A model generated the notes under the pieces. That model did no database searches, was not told the origin of the DNA, and saw only the letters and a list, made by a program, of their open reading frames with translations. Below are positions 16,834-25,218 of a stretch of 64,000 nucleotides of DNA, piece by piece. Numbering within the stretch: position 1 is the stretch's first letter; each line of letters begins with the position of its first letter. Both the position numbers and the translations under genes were made by a program. Location: positions 62,001-126,000 of the forward strand of contig NZ_JAQZAN010000018.1 in NCBI RefSeq assembly GCF_028737255.1, read 5' to 3'. The stretch comes from Actinomycetospora straminea. GTDB lineage: Bacteria; Actinomycetota; Actinomycetes; Mycobacteriales; Pseudonocardiaceae.

Positions 16834-17391
16834 GTGAGCACGGCCGACCGGAAGCGCTGGGACGCGCGCTTCGCCGACCTCGAGGCGGTCGAGCCCGGCC
16901 CGCCGACGGCCCTCGCCGGCCGCGAGGACCTCGTGCCCACGACGGGCCGGGCCCTCGACGTCGCGTGCGGGCGCGGGGCCGTCGCCGTGTGGCTCGCGCG
17001 TCGCGGCCTGGACGTCGAGGCCGTCGACGTGTCGCCCGTGGCGCTGGCGGCCGGGCGGGCGCTGGCGGGCGAGGTGCACTGGGTCGAGGCCGACCTCGAC
17101 GACGGGCTGCCCGTCGACGGCCCCTACGACGTGGTCGTCTGCCAGCGCTTCCGCGACCCCGCGCTCTACCCCGCCCTCGTCGACGCGCTCGCCCCGGGCG
17201 GGCTGCTGGTGGTGACGGTGCTGACCGGCGAGGGTGCGTTCCGCGCCCCGCCGGGCGAGCTGCTCGCGGCGTTCGGCCACCTCGACGTCCTCCACCACGA
17301 CGCCGGCGACCGCGAGGAGGGCCTCGTGGCCCGCCGCCCGCTCACGCCGGCGGCCGCCAGTCCAGGACCCCGTCGAGACCCCGGACGGTGA
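16834..17391 (+). CDS. Class I SAM-dependent methyltransferase
   Basis: A 185-residue small methyltransferase. The SAM motif is ALDVACGRGAVAVWLARRG (about residues 40-58), followed by the acidic VEAVDVSP and the motif IV-like YDVVVCQRF. The compact size and WDARF start recall TehB-like or thiol-directed enzymes, but the substrate is not deducible. It is 7 bp downstream of the DUF574 gene. Its last 50 bp overlap the convergent monooxygenase gene; the residues after RRPLTPAA are probably a poorly conserved tail. Confidence 0.78.
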   Translation: MSTADRKRWDARFADLEAVEPGPPTALAGREDLVPTTGRALDVACGRGAVAVWLARRGLDVEAVDVSPVALAAGRALAGEVHWVEADLDDGLPVDGPYDVVVCQRFRDPALYPALVDALAPGGLLVVTVLTGEGAFRAPPGELLAAFGHLDVLHHDAGDREEGLVARRPLTPAAASPGPRRDPGR

Positions 17392-18445
17392 CGGCGGTCG
17401 GGACCAGGCGCCCGACCCCGTCCCGCACCGCCGTCGGCACGCGGCCCCGGAGGCCGGCGACGCGGCCGGCGAACCGGGACATCCGGGTCAGCCGTGCGGT
17501 CCGCGGCCGGCGCAGGCGGTCGTGGCGACGCAGGCCCTCGTCGACGTCACCGCTCGCGAGGCAGCGCCCCAGCGTCGCGGCGTCCTCGAGCGCGAGGCAG
17601 GCGCCCTGGCCGAGGTTCGGCGTCATCGCGTGCGCGGCGTCGCCGACGAGCACGGTGCGTCCGGCCACCGTGCGGCGCAGGGGCGGGAGCCAGCGCAGCT
17701 CCGTGACCAGCGCCGACGCCGGGTCCGCGCGGGCCAGCAGCGCCGGGAGCGGGTCGTGCCAGCCGGCGAGGCGGTGCCGCAGGGCGTCGAGGTCGGACGC
17801 GGCGGGCTCGCCCGCGGGCACCACCGCCCACAGGTGGACGCGGCCGTCGCCGTGCGGGGCGATGCCGGCGTAGGCCCCGTCGCCCCAGGTCTCGCCGCCG
17901 GCGCGGGGCGGGTCGCCGGCCGGGGCCGCCGCGACGCGCCAGGCCACCGTGCCCGTCGACCGGGGCCGCGCCTCGGGGGCGACGAGCGCGCGGGTCGGCG
18001 AGCCGATGCCGTCGGCGCCGACGAGGAGGTCGGCGGTCTCACCGGGCACGCCCAGCGCGGTCGGGTCGACCGTCTCGCCGGTGCGGACCGCGCCGTCGGG
18101 CAGGGCGTCGACCAGGACCCGCAGCAGGTCCGCGCGGTCGAGCACGAGGATGCCGTCGCCGTGGCGGCGGGCGAGCACGGCGTTGTCGGTGCGGGCGAGC
18201 CAGCGGCCACGGCGGTCGCGGATGCCGCCGGCCTCGTGCGCGTGGCCGACCGCCCGCACGGCGTCGCCGACCCCGAGCGCGTCGAGCGCCCGCAGCGCGT
18301 TGGGCCACAGCGAGATGCCCGCGCCCTCGTCCCACGGCGCCGCCCGGCGCTCGCGGACCTCGACCTCCCAGCCCGCCCCGCGCAGCGCGATCGCCGTCGC
18401 GAGCCCGCCGATCCCCGCACCCACGACCAGCGCCCGTCCCGCCAC
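17342..18445 (-). CDS. FAD-dependent aromatic-type monooxygenase
   Basis: A 367-residue class A flavoprotein monooxygenase (salicylate hydroxylase-like). The N-terminal FAD motif is ALVVGAGIGGLATAIAL (residues 4-20), the central DG motif is LLVGADGIGS and the second FAD/ribityl motif is LVGDAAHAMTPNLGQGACLALEDA. Such enzymes use NAD(P)H and O2 to hydroxylate or epoxidise small ring compounds; the substrate is unknown. The gene stands alone, convergent with the methyltransferase and divergent from the aldehyde dehydrogenase operon (148-bp gap). Confidence 0.85.
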   Translation of the reverse strand: MAGRALVVGAGIGGLATAIALRGAGWEVEVRERRAAPWDEGAGISLWPNALRALDALGVGDAVRAVGHAHEAGGIRDRRGRWLARTDNAVLARRHGDGILVLDRADLLRVLVDALPDGAVRTGETVDPTALGVPGETADLLVGADGIGSPTRALVAPEARPRSTGTVAWRVAAAPAGDPPRAGGETWGDGAYAGIAPHGDGRVHLWAVVPAGEPAASDLDALRHRLAGWHDPLPALLARADPASALVTELRWLPPLRRTVAGRTVLVGDAAHAMTPNLGQGACLALEDAATLGRCLASGDVDEGLRRHDRLRRPRTARLTRMSRFAGRVAGLRGRVPTAVRDGVGRLVPTAVTVRGLDGVLDWRPPA

Positions 18446-18592
18446 GCGACCGGGGTGCCCCGCCCGCCCGGGCCCAGACGTCGGGCGCGGGTGCGGTCGG
18501 TGTCAAGGATGGTGCTGGCGGTGTACGGGGTCGATACTCGGGCGACCGGTCCGCACGGCCGACCGGGTGACACGGACGAGGAGGCGCCGGGC

Positions 18593-20095
18593 GTGGGTCA
18601 GCTGTTCATCGACGGAGCGTGGACCTCAGCGGTCGACGGGGGACGCCGGGAGATCCGGTCTCCCGCGGACGGGTCGCTGGTCGCGGAGGTCGACGAGGCC
18701 GGGGCGAAGGACACCGAGCTCGCGATCGCGGCGGCGCGACGGTCGTTCGACGACGGGCGGTGGGCGTCGGTCCCGGCGGCGGAGCGGGGCGGCCTGCTGC
18801 TGCGGGTGGCCGACCTGCTCCAGCGCGACAAGGCGCGGCTCGCCCAGGCCGAGACCGACGACACCGGCAAGCGCCTCGCCGAGTCCGAGATCGACATGGA
18901 CGACATCACGAACTGCTTCCGCTGGTTCGGCCACCTCGCCGCCAGCGACGACGGGCGGCTCGTCGAGACCGGCATCGCCACGGCCCGCAGCAAGGTGGTC
19001 CACGAGCCCGTCGGCGTGTGCGGGCTCATCACGCCCTGGAACTACCCCCTGCTGCAGACCGCGTGGAAGGTCGCGCCGGCGCTCGGCGCGGGGTGCTCGT
19101 TCGTCCTCAAGCCCAGCGAGCTCACCCCGCACACCGCGATCATCCTCATGGAGCTGCTGGCCGAGGCCGGGGTGCCCGAGGGCGTCGCCAACCTGGTGCT
19201 GGGCGCCGGGGCCACGGCGGGCGCGCCGCTGTCGTCCGACCCGCGCGTCGACATGGTCAGCTTCACCGGCGGGCTCGTCACCGGCCGGAAGATCATGGAG
19301 TCGGCGGCGCCGACCGTGAAGAAGGTCGCGCTCGAGCTCGGCGGCAAGAACCCCTTCGTCCTGTTCGCCGACGCCGACCACGAGACCGCCGTCGACAACG
19401 CCCTCACCGCGATCTTCCTGCACTCCGGGCAGGTCTGCTCCGCCGGCGCGCGGCTCGTCGTCGAGGAGTCCGCGCACGACCGGATCGTCGACGACCTCGT
19501 CGAGCGGGCGCGGCGGATCCGCCTCGGCGGGCCCGATGACCCCGAGACCGAGACCGGCCCGCTGATCTCCGCCGCGCACCGCGAGAAGGTCGAGCGCTAC
19601 GTCGCGGCCGGGGTGGCCGAGGGCGCCGTGCTGCGCTGCGGCGGCGAGCGGCCCTCGGACCCGAAGCTGCAGCACGGCCACTACTACCCTCCGACGATCC
19701 TCGACCGCTGCACCCAGGACATGTCCGTGGTGCACGACGAGTCGTTCGGCCCGGTGCTCACCGTCGAGACGTTCACCGACCTCGACGACGCCGTGCGCAT
19801 CGCCAACGACACCGAGTACGGCCTGGCCGGCGCGGTCTTCTCGTCCGACCACGGGACCTGCGAGGAGGTCGCCGCGCGGCTGCGCCACGGCACCGTCTGG
19901 ATCAACGACTTCGGCCCGTACGTCCCGGCCGCCGAGTGGGGCGGCTTCGGCCACTCCGGCGTCGGCCGCGAGCTCGGGCGCGCCGGCCTCGCCGAGTACC
20001 AGGAGCCCAAGCACATCTGGACCAACACCCGCCCGGGACCGACCGGGTGGTTCCCCTCCTCCAGCAGCCGTTCCACACCAGGGAGTGGTTCGTGA
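18593..20095 (+). CDS. Aldehyde dehydrogenase, betaine-aldehyde dehydrogenase-like
   Basis: A 500-residue NAD(P)-dependent aldehyde dehydrogenase. Visible are the PWNYPLLQ motif, the cofactor loop VSFTGG, the general base E248 in LELGGKNPF and the catalytic C282 in SGQVCSAGARL. The C-terminal NDFGPYVPAAEWGGFGHSGVGRELG resembles BetB/GbsA enzymes. With the GMC oxidoreductase two genes on it suggests two-step oxidation of an alcohol such as choline to the acid (glycine betaine). GTG 18593 has a strong GAGGAGG box; the open frame upstream is noncoding. The stop overlaps the permease start by 4 bp (GTGA). Confidence 0.88.
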   Translation: MGQLFIDGAWTSAVDGGRREIRSPADGSLVAEVDEAGAKDTELAIAAARRSFDDGRWASVPAAERGGLLLRVADLLQRDKARLAQAETDDTGKRLAESEIDMDDITNCFRWFGHLAASDDGRLVETGIATARSKVVHEPVGVCGLITPWNYPLLQTAWKVAPALGAGCSFVLKPSELTPHTAIILMELLAEAGVPEGVANLVLGAGATAGAPLSSDPRVDMVSFTGGLVTGRKIMESAAPTVKKVALELGGKNPFVLFADADHETAVDNALTAIFLHSGQVCSAGARLVVEESAHDRIVDDLVERARRIRLGGPDDPETETGPLISAAHREKVERYVAAGVAEGAVLRCGGERPSDPKLQHGHYYPPTILDRCTQDMSVVHDESFGPVLTVETFTDLDDAVRIANDTEYGLAGAVFSSDHGTCEEVAARLRHGTVWINDFGPYVPAAEWGGFGHSGVGRELGRAGLAEYQEPKHIWTNTRPGPTGWFPSSSSRSTPGSGS

Positions 20096-21675
20096 CCAGC
20101 ACCGACCCGAGCAGCAACCGCGCCGGCAACACCGGCAGCACCGATCACGAGGACGTCAGCGAGTTCGGCTACAAGCCGAGCCTCGTCCGCTCGCTCGGCA
20201 GCTTCCACACCTTCGCCGCGGGGATCAGCTACATCTCGATCCTCACCGGCACGTTCCAGCTCTTCTACTTCGGGCTCGGGTCCGGCGGACCCGCGTACTG
20301 GTGGTCCTGGCCGCTGGTGTTCGTCGGCCAGCTCATGGTCGCGCTGTGCTTCTGCGAGCTCGCCGCGCGCTACCCGGTCGCCGGCTCGATCTACAACTGG
20401 TCCAAGCGCCTGGCCAAGCCCGGCACGGCGTGGCTCGCGGGCTGGACGATGCTGACCGCGTCGATCGTGTCGATCGCCGCGGTCGCGCTGGCACTGCAGG
20501 CCACGCTGCCCGAGCTGTGGTCGGGCTTCCAGTTCATCCCGGACCCGACCGGGGAGGACACGACCGCCCAGGCGCTCAACGGTGTCATCCTGGCCACCGT
20601 CCTCATCCTCTTCACCACCGCGATCAACGCCTTCGGCACCCAGTTGATGGCGCGCATCAACTCCGCCGGCGTGTTCATCGAGCTGATCGCGGCCGTGCTG
20701 CTGATCATCCTGCTCGCGGTGAACATCGTGCGGGGTCCGCAGGTCGTCCTCGACACCGGCGGCATCGACGCGAGCGGGCGGCCGCTGGGCTACGCCGGCG
20801 CGTTCCTCGTGGCCATGTTCGCCTCGCTGTACGTCATGTACGGGTTCGACACGGCGTCGTCGCTGGCCGAGGAGTCGCACGACCCGCGCCGCAACGCGCC
20901 CAAGGCGATCCTGCGCGCGCTGTTCTTCTCGTTCCTGCTCGGCGGGCTGATCCTGCTCTTCGCGCTGATGTCGGCTCCGGACCTCAGCGACCCGAGCTTC
21001 TCGAGCCTCGGCGGCCTGCAGAACCTCATCCTCGCGGTGCTCGGGGGACCGATCGGTTCGGTGATCCTCGTCGCCGTCGTCGTCGCGGTGATCGTCTGTG
21101 CCCTCGCGGTGCACGCCGCGGCGATCCGGCTGGCGTTCGCGATGAGCCGGGACAACAACCTGCCCGCCGGCCCGAAGCTGTGCACGATCAGCCCGCGGTT
21201 CGGCACGCCGGTGGTCGCCTCGGTGGTCATCGGCGCGCTCGCGATCGCCCTGCTGCTCGTGACGTTCAGCCCGCAGATCTACACGGTGGTCACGTCGATC
21301 GCGATCATCATGATCTACACGGCCTACCTGCTGGTCACCGTGCCCATGCTGATCCAGCGCTTCCGCGGGAAGTGGGAGCCGCGCGAGGGCGCGTTCTCCC
21401 TCGGGCGCTGGGGTCTGCCGGTCAACGTCCTCGCCGTGCTGTGGGGCGGGGTCATGGCCGTCAACCTCGCCTGGCCGCGCAACGAGGTCTACAACGCCAG
21501 CGAGCCGTTCCACTGGTACCTGCAGTGGGGCGGGGTGCTGCTGCCCGGGGTCATCCTCGGGGCCGGGTTCGCCTACTACTGGACCGTGCAGCGCCACAAG
21601 ACCGGCGTCGTGGCCGAGCACGCCCGCGTCGAGAGCACGGACAGCACGCCCACCACTCCCCGGACGGAGGCCTGA
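20092..21675 (+). CDS. APC-superfamily amino acid/amine permease
   Basis: A 527-residue integral membrane protein with about 12 hydrophobic helices, starting with SFHTFAAGISYISILTGTF and ending near residue 495 with a hydrophilic tail. The early motif FYFGLGSGGPAYWWSWP and the YGFDTASSLAEESHDPRRNAPKA loop are typical of the amino acid-polyamine-organocation family (GABA/choline-type permeases in fungi and bacteria). It probably imports the amine or amino alcohol oxidised by its neighbours. GTG 20092 has ACCAGGGAG seven bases upstream and overlaps the dehydrogenase stop; its own stop overlaps the next ATG (TGATG). Confidence 0.87.
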   Translation: MTSTDPSSNRAGNTGSTDHEDVSEFGYKPSLVRSLGSFHTFAAGISYISILTGTFQLFYFGLGSGGPAYWWSWPLVFVGQLMVALCFCELAARYPVAGSIYNWSKRLAKPGTAWLAGWTMLTASIVSIAAVALALQATLPELWSGFQFIPDPTGEDTTAQALNGVILATVLILFTTAINAFGTQLMARINSAGVFIELIAAVLLIILLAVNIVRGPQVVLDTGGIDASGRPLGYAGAFLVAMFASLYVMYGFDTASSLAEESHDPRRNAPKAILRALFFSFLLGGLILLFALMSAPDLSDPSFSSLGGLQNLILAVLGGPIGSVILVAVVVAVIVCALAVHAAAIRLAFAMSRDNNLPAGPKLCTISPRFGTPVVASVVIGALAIALLLVTFSPQIYTVVTSIAIIMIYTAYLLVTVPMLIQRFRGKWEPREGAFSLGRWGLPVNVLAVLWGGVMAVNLAWPRNEVYNASEPFHWYLQWGGVLLPGVILGAGFAYYWTVQRHKTGVVAEHARVESTDSTPTTPRTEA

Positions 21676-23264
21676 TGAGCAGCCCGCAGACCTCGGGACG
21701 CGAGTTCGACTACGTCGTCGTCGGCGGCGGGACCGCCGGGTCGGCGGTGGCCGCACGGCTCTCGGAGGACCCGGACGTCTCGGTCCTCCTGGTCGAGGCG
21801 GGCCCGTCGGACGTCGGCGACCCGGCCATCCTCAACCTCTGGCGCTGGATGGAGCTGCTCGAGTCCGGCTACGACTGGGACTACCCCATCGAGCCGCAGG
21901 AGTTCGGCAACTCCTTCATGCGCCACGCGCGGGCCAAGGTGCTCGGCGGCTGCTCGTCGCACAACTCCGCGATCGCCTTCTGGGCGCCGCGCGAGAACCT
22001 CGACGACTGGGAGGCCCAGGGCTGCACGGGTTGGGGCGCCGACGAGAGCTACGCCTTCTACCGCAAGCTCGAGACCGCGCTCGACGGCGCCGACCAGGCC
22101 GAGCCGCCGGGTCGCGGCACCGACGGGCCGGTGACCATCCGGTCGATCGCGCCGAAGGACCCCTGCGGGCGGGCGCTGCTCGAGGCCTGCGAGCAGGTCG
22201 GGCTGCCGGTCACGCCGTTCAACACCGGGCGCACGGTGCTGCGCGGCGCCAACTGGTTCCAGGTCAACGCCAACCCCGACGGGACGCGCAGCTCGGCGTC
22301 GGCGGCCTACCTGCACCCGGTCATGGCGCAGCGCAAGAACCTCGAGGTCTGGACCGGCTACCGCGCCGAGCGCCTGACGTTCGACGACTCCGGCCCCCGC
22401 CCGCGCGCCACCGGCGTCGCCCTGCGCACGCCGGACACGCGCTGGACGATCGAGGTCACCGCGCGCCGCGAGACCATCGTGTCCGCCGGGGCGATCGACG
22501 GCCCGAAGCTGCTCATGCTCTCGGGCATCGGGCCGGCCGAGCACCTGCGGTCGGTGGGCATCGAGGTGCGCGTCGACGCCCCGGGCGTGGGGGAGAACCT
22601 GCAGGACCACCCCGAGGGCCTGGTCCAGTGGGAGGCGCTCCAGCCGATGCCGACCGAGTCGGTGCAGTGGTGGGAGATCGGCATCTTCGCCGGGGCCGAG
22701 GGCCGGACGACGCCGGACCTGATGTTCCACTACGGCTCGGTGCCGTTCGACCTCAACCTGGTGCGCTACGGCTACCCGAGCACCGACAACACGTTCTGCC
22801 TCACCCCGAACGTGACCGGCGCCCAGTCGAAGGGCACGGTCCGGCTCCGCACCCGCGACTTCCGCGACAAGCCCGCGGTCGACCCGCGGTACTTCACCCA
22901 CGAGCACGACCGCGAGGTGATGATCCGCGGCGTGCGGGTGGCGCGGGAGATCGCCGCGGCGCCGGCCCTGCAGGACTGGGTGGGCAAGGAGCAGGCCCCG
23001 GGCGACGCGGCCCAGACCGACGAGGAGATCTTCGACTACATCGCGAAGACCCACAACACCGTCTACCACCCGTCGTGCACGGTGAAGATGGGCCCGGACT
23101 CCGACCCGATGGCCCCGGTCGACCCGCAGCTGCGCGTCCGTGGCGTCGACGGCCTGCGCGTCGCCGACGGGTCGATCATGCCGGACCTGATCACGGTCAA
23201 CCCGTGCATCACCACGATGATGATCGGTGAGCGCTGCGTCGACTTCATCAAGAACCCGCGCTGA
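21675..23264 (+). CDS. GMC-family FAD oxidoreductase, choline dehydrogenase-like
   Basis: A 529-residue flavoprotein of the glucose-methanol-choline family. Residues about 12-40 carry the FAD motif VVVGGGTAGSAVAARL and an acidic end LLVEAG. GMC signatures follow: KVLGGCSSHNSAIAFW, SAGAIDGPKLLMLSGIGP, and the C-terminal YHPSCTVKMG and GLRVADGSIMPDLITVNP segments with the active-site His/Asn region. It probably oxidises choline or another amino alcohol to the aldehyde, which the upstream dehydrogenase then oxidises. The ATG at 21675 overlaps the permease stop by one base. A strong hairpin follows. Confidence 0.87.
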   Translation: MSSPQTSGREFDYVVVGGGTAGSAVAARLSEDPDVSVLLVEAGPSDVGDPAILNLWRWMELLESGYDWDYPIEPQEFGNSFMRHARAKVLGGCSSHNSAIAFWAPRENLDDWEAQGCTGWGADESYAFYRKLETALDGADQAEPPGRGTDGPVTIRSIAPKDPCGRALLEACEQVGLPVTPFNTGRTVLRGANWFQVNANPDGTRSSASAAYLHPVMAQRKNLEVWTGYRAERLTFDDSGPRPRATGVALRTPDTRWTIEVTARRETIVSAGAIDGPKLLMLSGIGPAEHLRSVGIEVRVDAPGVGENLQDHPEGLVQWEALQPMPTESVQWWEIGIFAGAEGRTTPDLMFHYGSVPFDLNLVRYGYPSTDNTFCLTPNVTGAQSKGTVRLRTRDFRDKPAVDPRYFTHEHDREVMIRGVRVAREIAAAPALQDWVGKEQAPGDAAQTDEEIFDYIAKTHNTVYHPSCTVKMGPDSDPMAPVDPQLRVRGVDGLRVADGSIMPDLITVNPCITTMMIGERCVDFIKNPR

Positions 23265-23270
23265 CGACGT

Positions 23271-23309
23271 CGGTGGCGGGACCCGCGGTGACCGCGGTTC
23301 CCGCCACCG
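23271..23309 (+). terminator. Terminator hairpin of the aldehyde dehydrogenase-permease-GMC operon
   Basis: CGGTGGCGGGACCCGCGG (23271-23288) pairs with CCGCGGTTCCCGCCACCG (23292-23309) with a single mismatch around the loop TGA. It begins seven bases after the GMC stop codon and ends 60 bp before the HAD gene. Confidence 0.7.
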
Positions 23310-23369
23310 AGGTCGCTGTCTTGTCACCCCGCGCATGCCGGCGGGGCCGTCGGGGGCATCCCGGATCCC

Positions 23370-24047
23370 ATGGCCGATACCCAGGGCACGGTGATCCTCG
23401 ACGTCGACGGGACCCTCGTCGACACCAACTACCACCACGCGCTCGCGTGGTACCGGGCGTTCCGCCGCTTCGACGTGACGGTGCCCGTGTGGACGATCCA
23501 CCGGCACATCGGCATGGGTGGCGACCAGCTCGTCGGGGCCGTCGCCGGCGACGACGTCGAGCGCGCGCACGGTGACGACATCCGCGCGGCGTGGACCGAG
23601 CAGGCGGACGCGATGCTCGACGAGATCAGCGCGCTGCCGGGTGCCCACGAGCTCCTGGAGGCGGTGCGGGAAGCGGGGTTCGGGCTGGTCATGGCCAGCT
23701 CGGGCAAGCCGCACCACGTCGAGCGCTACGCGGAGCTGATCCAGGCCGGCGACCTCGCGGACGCGTGGGTGAGCTCGGGGGACGTCGAGCGGACCAAGCC
23801 CGCGCCGGACCTGCTGCAGGTCGCGATGGAGCGGATCGGCGCGCGGGCCGCGGTCGTCGTCGGCGACTCCGTCTGGGACTGCCGCGCGGCCGCCCGCGTC
23901 GGCCTGCCGTCGGTGGCGGTGCGCACCGGCGGGTTCTCGAACGAGGAGCTGCGCGAGGCGGGCGCGACGTCGGTGTACGAGTCCGTCGACGAGCTCACCA
24001 AGGACGTCGCCGGCCTCGAGCCCCGCGAAGCGACGTCCCCGCGGTGA
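23370..24047 (+). CDS. HAD-family phosphatase
   Basis: A 225-residue haloacid dehalogenase-like hydrolase. Motif I is ILDVDGTLVDT with the nucleophile D11 and acid/base D13. Motif II is the Ser/Thr in MASSGK, motif III the Lys in ERTKPAPD, and motif IV VVGDSVWD. A helical cap lies between motifs I and II (residues about 20-85). It is like the beta-phosphoglucomutase/phosphoglycolate phosphatase subgroup, so it likely dephosphorylates a small metabolite. It stands alone after the operon terminator and is convergent with the aldolase gene. Confidence 0.85.
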   Translation: MADTQGTVILDVDGTLVDTNYHHALAWYRAFRRFDVTVPVWTIHRHIGMGGDQLVGAVAGDDVERAHGDDIRAAWTEQADAMLDEISALPGAHELLEAVREAGFGLVMASSGKPHHVERYAELIQAGDLADAWVSSGDVERTKPAPDLLQVAMERIGARAAVVVGDSVWDCRAAARVGLPSVAVRTGGFSNEELREAGATSVYESVDELTKDVAGLEPREATSPR

Positions 24048-24080
24048 CCCGAGTCCTGACCAGCCTTCGCTCAGAGAGGC

Positions 24081-25106
24081 TCAGGCCGCCCCGCGCTCCG
24101 CGTCCCTGGTCCACTCGCCGCGGTTCGCCGCGCCGGTGAGGCGCACGCGCTCGGCGAACGCGTCCTGCGCGGCCGCGACGTTCTCCTCCGCGCCGGCCCA
24201 GACCGCCATCGGGCGGCCCTGCAGCGCGCGGGCGTAGGAGAAGCTCACCGTCCAGGGCTGCGGGCCCCGGCGGGCGATCGCGTCGAGGTTGGCGTTGGCC
24301 TGCGCGTCGTCCTGCCCGCCCGAGAGGAACACGATCCCCGGCACGGCCGCCGGGATCGTCCGGTGCAGCACCTCCAGGGTGCGGTCGGCGACCTCGTCGG
24401 GCCCGGCCTGGTCGCCGCCCCCGTAGCCCGAGACCACCATGTTGGTCTTCACGAGCACGCCCTCGAGCGCCACCCGCTGGCGGCGCAGCGCCTCGATCGT
24501 CGCGGCGAGGACCTCCTCGGTGACCGCGGCCGAGCGGTCGAGCCCGTGCTCGCCGTCCATGATCGACTCGGGCTCGACGATCGGCACCAGGCCCGCCTCC
24601 TGCGCCAGCGCGGCGTAGCGCGCCTGGCCGGCGGCGTTGAGCTCGATCGCCGTCGCGCTCGGCAGCGTCTCCGACACGCTGATCACCGAGCGCCACTTGG
24701 CGAACCGGAGCCCGAGGTCGGCGTACTCGGCGAACCGTTCGCGCAGCCCGTCGAGCCCCTCGGTGACCTTCTCGCCGGGGAAGCCCGCGAGGTCCTTCGC
24801 CCCCGCGTCGACCTTGATGCCCGGCACGATCCCGCGCCGGCGCAGCAGGTCGACCATGCCGGTGCCGTCGAGGGCGTCCTGCCGCACGGTCTCGTCGTAG
24901 AGGATCACCCCGCCGAGGCGCTGCTCGACGTCCTTCGTCGTGAACAGCAGGTCGCGGAAGCGGCGCCGGTTCTCCTCGGTCGACTCGACCCCGACGGCCT
25001 CGAGGCGCTTCGTGATCGTCCCGGTGCTCTCGTCGGCGGCGAGGATCCCCTTGCCGTCGGCGAGGATCTCGCGCGCGGTGTCCTGCAGTGTCGTCACGTC
25101 GGCCAT
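24081..25106 (-). CDS. Class I fructose-bisphosphate aldolase
   Basis: A 341-residue Schiff-base aldolase of the animal/plant type, cleaving fructose 1,6-bisphosphate to dihydroxyacetone phosphate and glyceraldehyde 3-phosphate. Signatures are GKGILAADESTGTI (about residues 18-31), the Lys of LRFAKWRSVI, VPIVEPES, the Schiff-base Lys in GVLVKTNMV, and the phosphate-binding FLSGGQDDAQA. The C-terminal Tyr of animal enzymes is absent. Many actinobacteria also carry a class II enzyme; none is in this window. ATG 25106 follows AGGAGCA. Confidence 0.92.
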   Translation of the reverse strand: MADVTTLQDTAREILADGKGILAADESTGTITKRLEAVGVESTEENRRRFRDLLFTTKDVEQRLGGVILYDETVRQDALDGTGMVDLLRRRGIVPGIKVDAGAKDLAGFPGEKVTEGLDGLRERFAEYADLGLRFAKWRSVISVSETLPSATAIELNAAGQARYAALAQEAGLVPIVEPESIMDGEHGLDRSAAVTEEVLAATIEALRRQRVALEGVLVKTNMVVSGYGGGDQAGPDEVADRTLEVLHRTIPAAVPGIVFLSGGQDDAQANANLDAIARRGPQPWTVSFSYARALQGRPMAVWAGAEENVAAAQDAFAERVRLTGAANRGEWTRDAERGAA

Positions 25107-25179
25107 CGCTGCTCCTTCCGTCCCGGGCAGGGTTGACCGCGACGGCGCGCCGCATGCTCGCCCACGACGTCGACGGAAG

Positions 25180-25198
25180 TTAGGGTGACCTCACCTGG
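25180..25198. promoter_or_regulatory. IdeR/DtxR-like iron box before the siderophore-interacting protein
   Basis: TTAGGGTGACCTCACCTGG matches the 19-bp DtxR/IdeR consensus (TTAGGTTAGGCTAACCTAA) at 12 positions, including TTAGG and CT-ACCT half sites. It contains TAGGGT, a plausible -10, and lies 21 bp before the GTG at 25219. Iron-loaded IdeR would therefore block transcription, as for most siderophore genes. Confidence 0.55.
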
Positions 25199-25218
25199 CG
25201 GTGACGGAAGGGGCATGC

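Noticed and set aside
18593-20095. Long plus frame starting at 17234 (953 codons) as one fused gene
   Set aside because: The first 450 codons are antisense to the flavin monooxygenase and show no homology; the dehydrogenase begins at 18593 with a strong ribosome-binding site.
24055-24085. Terminator between the HAD and aldolase genes
   Set aside because: CCTG/CAGG and AGCCT/AGGCT can pair only with a bulge, a weak stem that runs into the aldolase stop codon.
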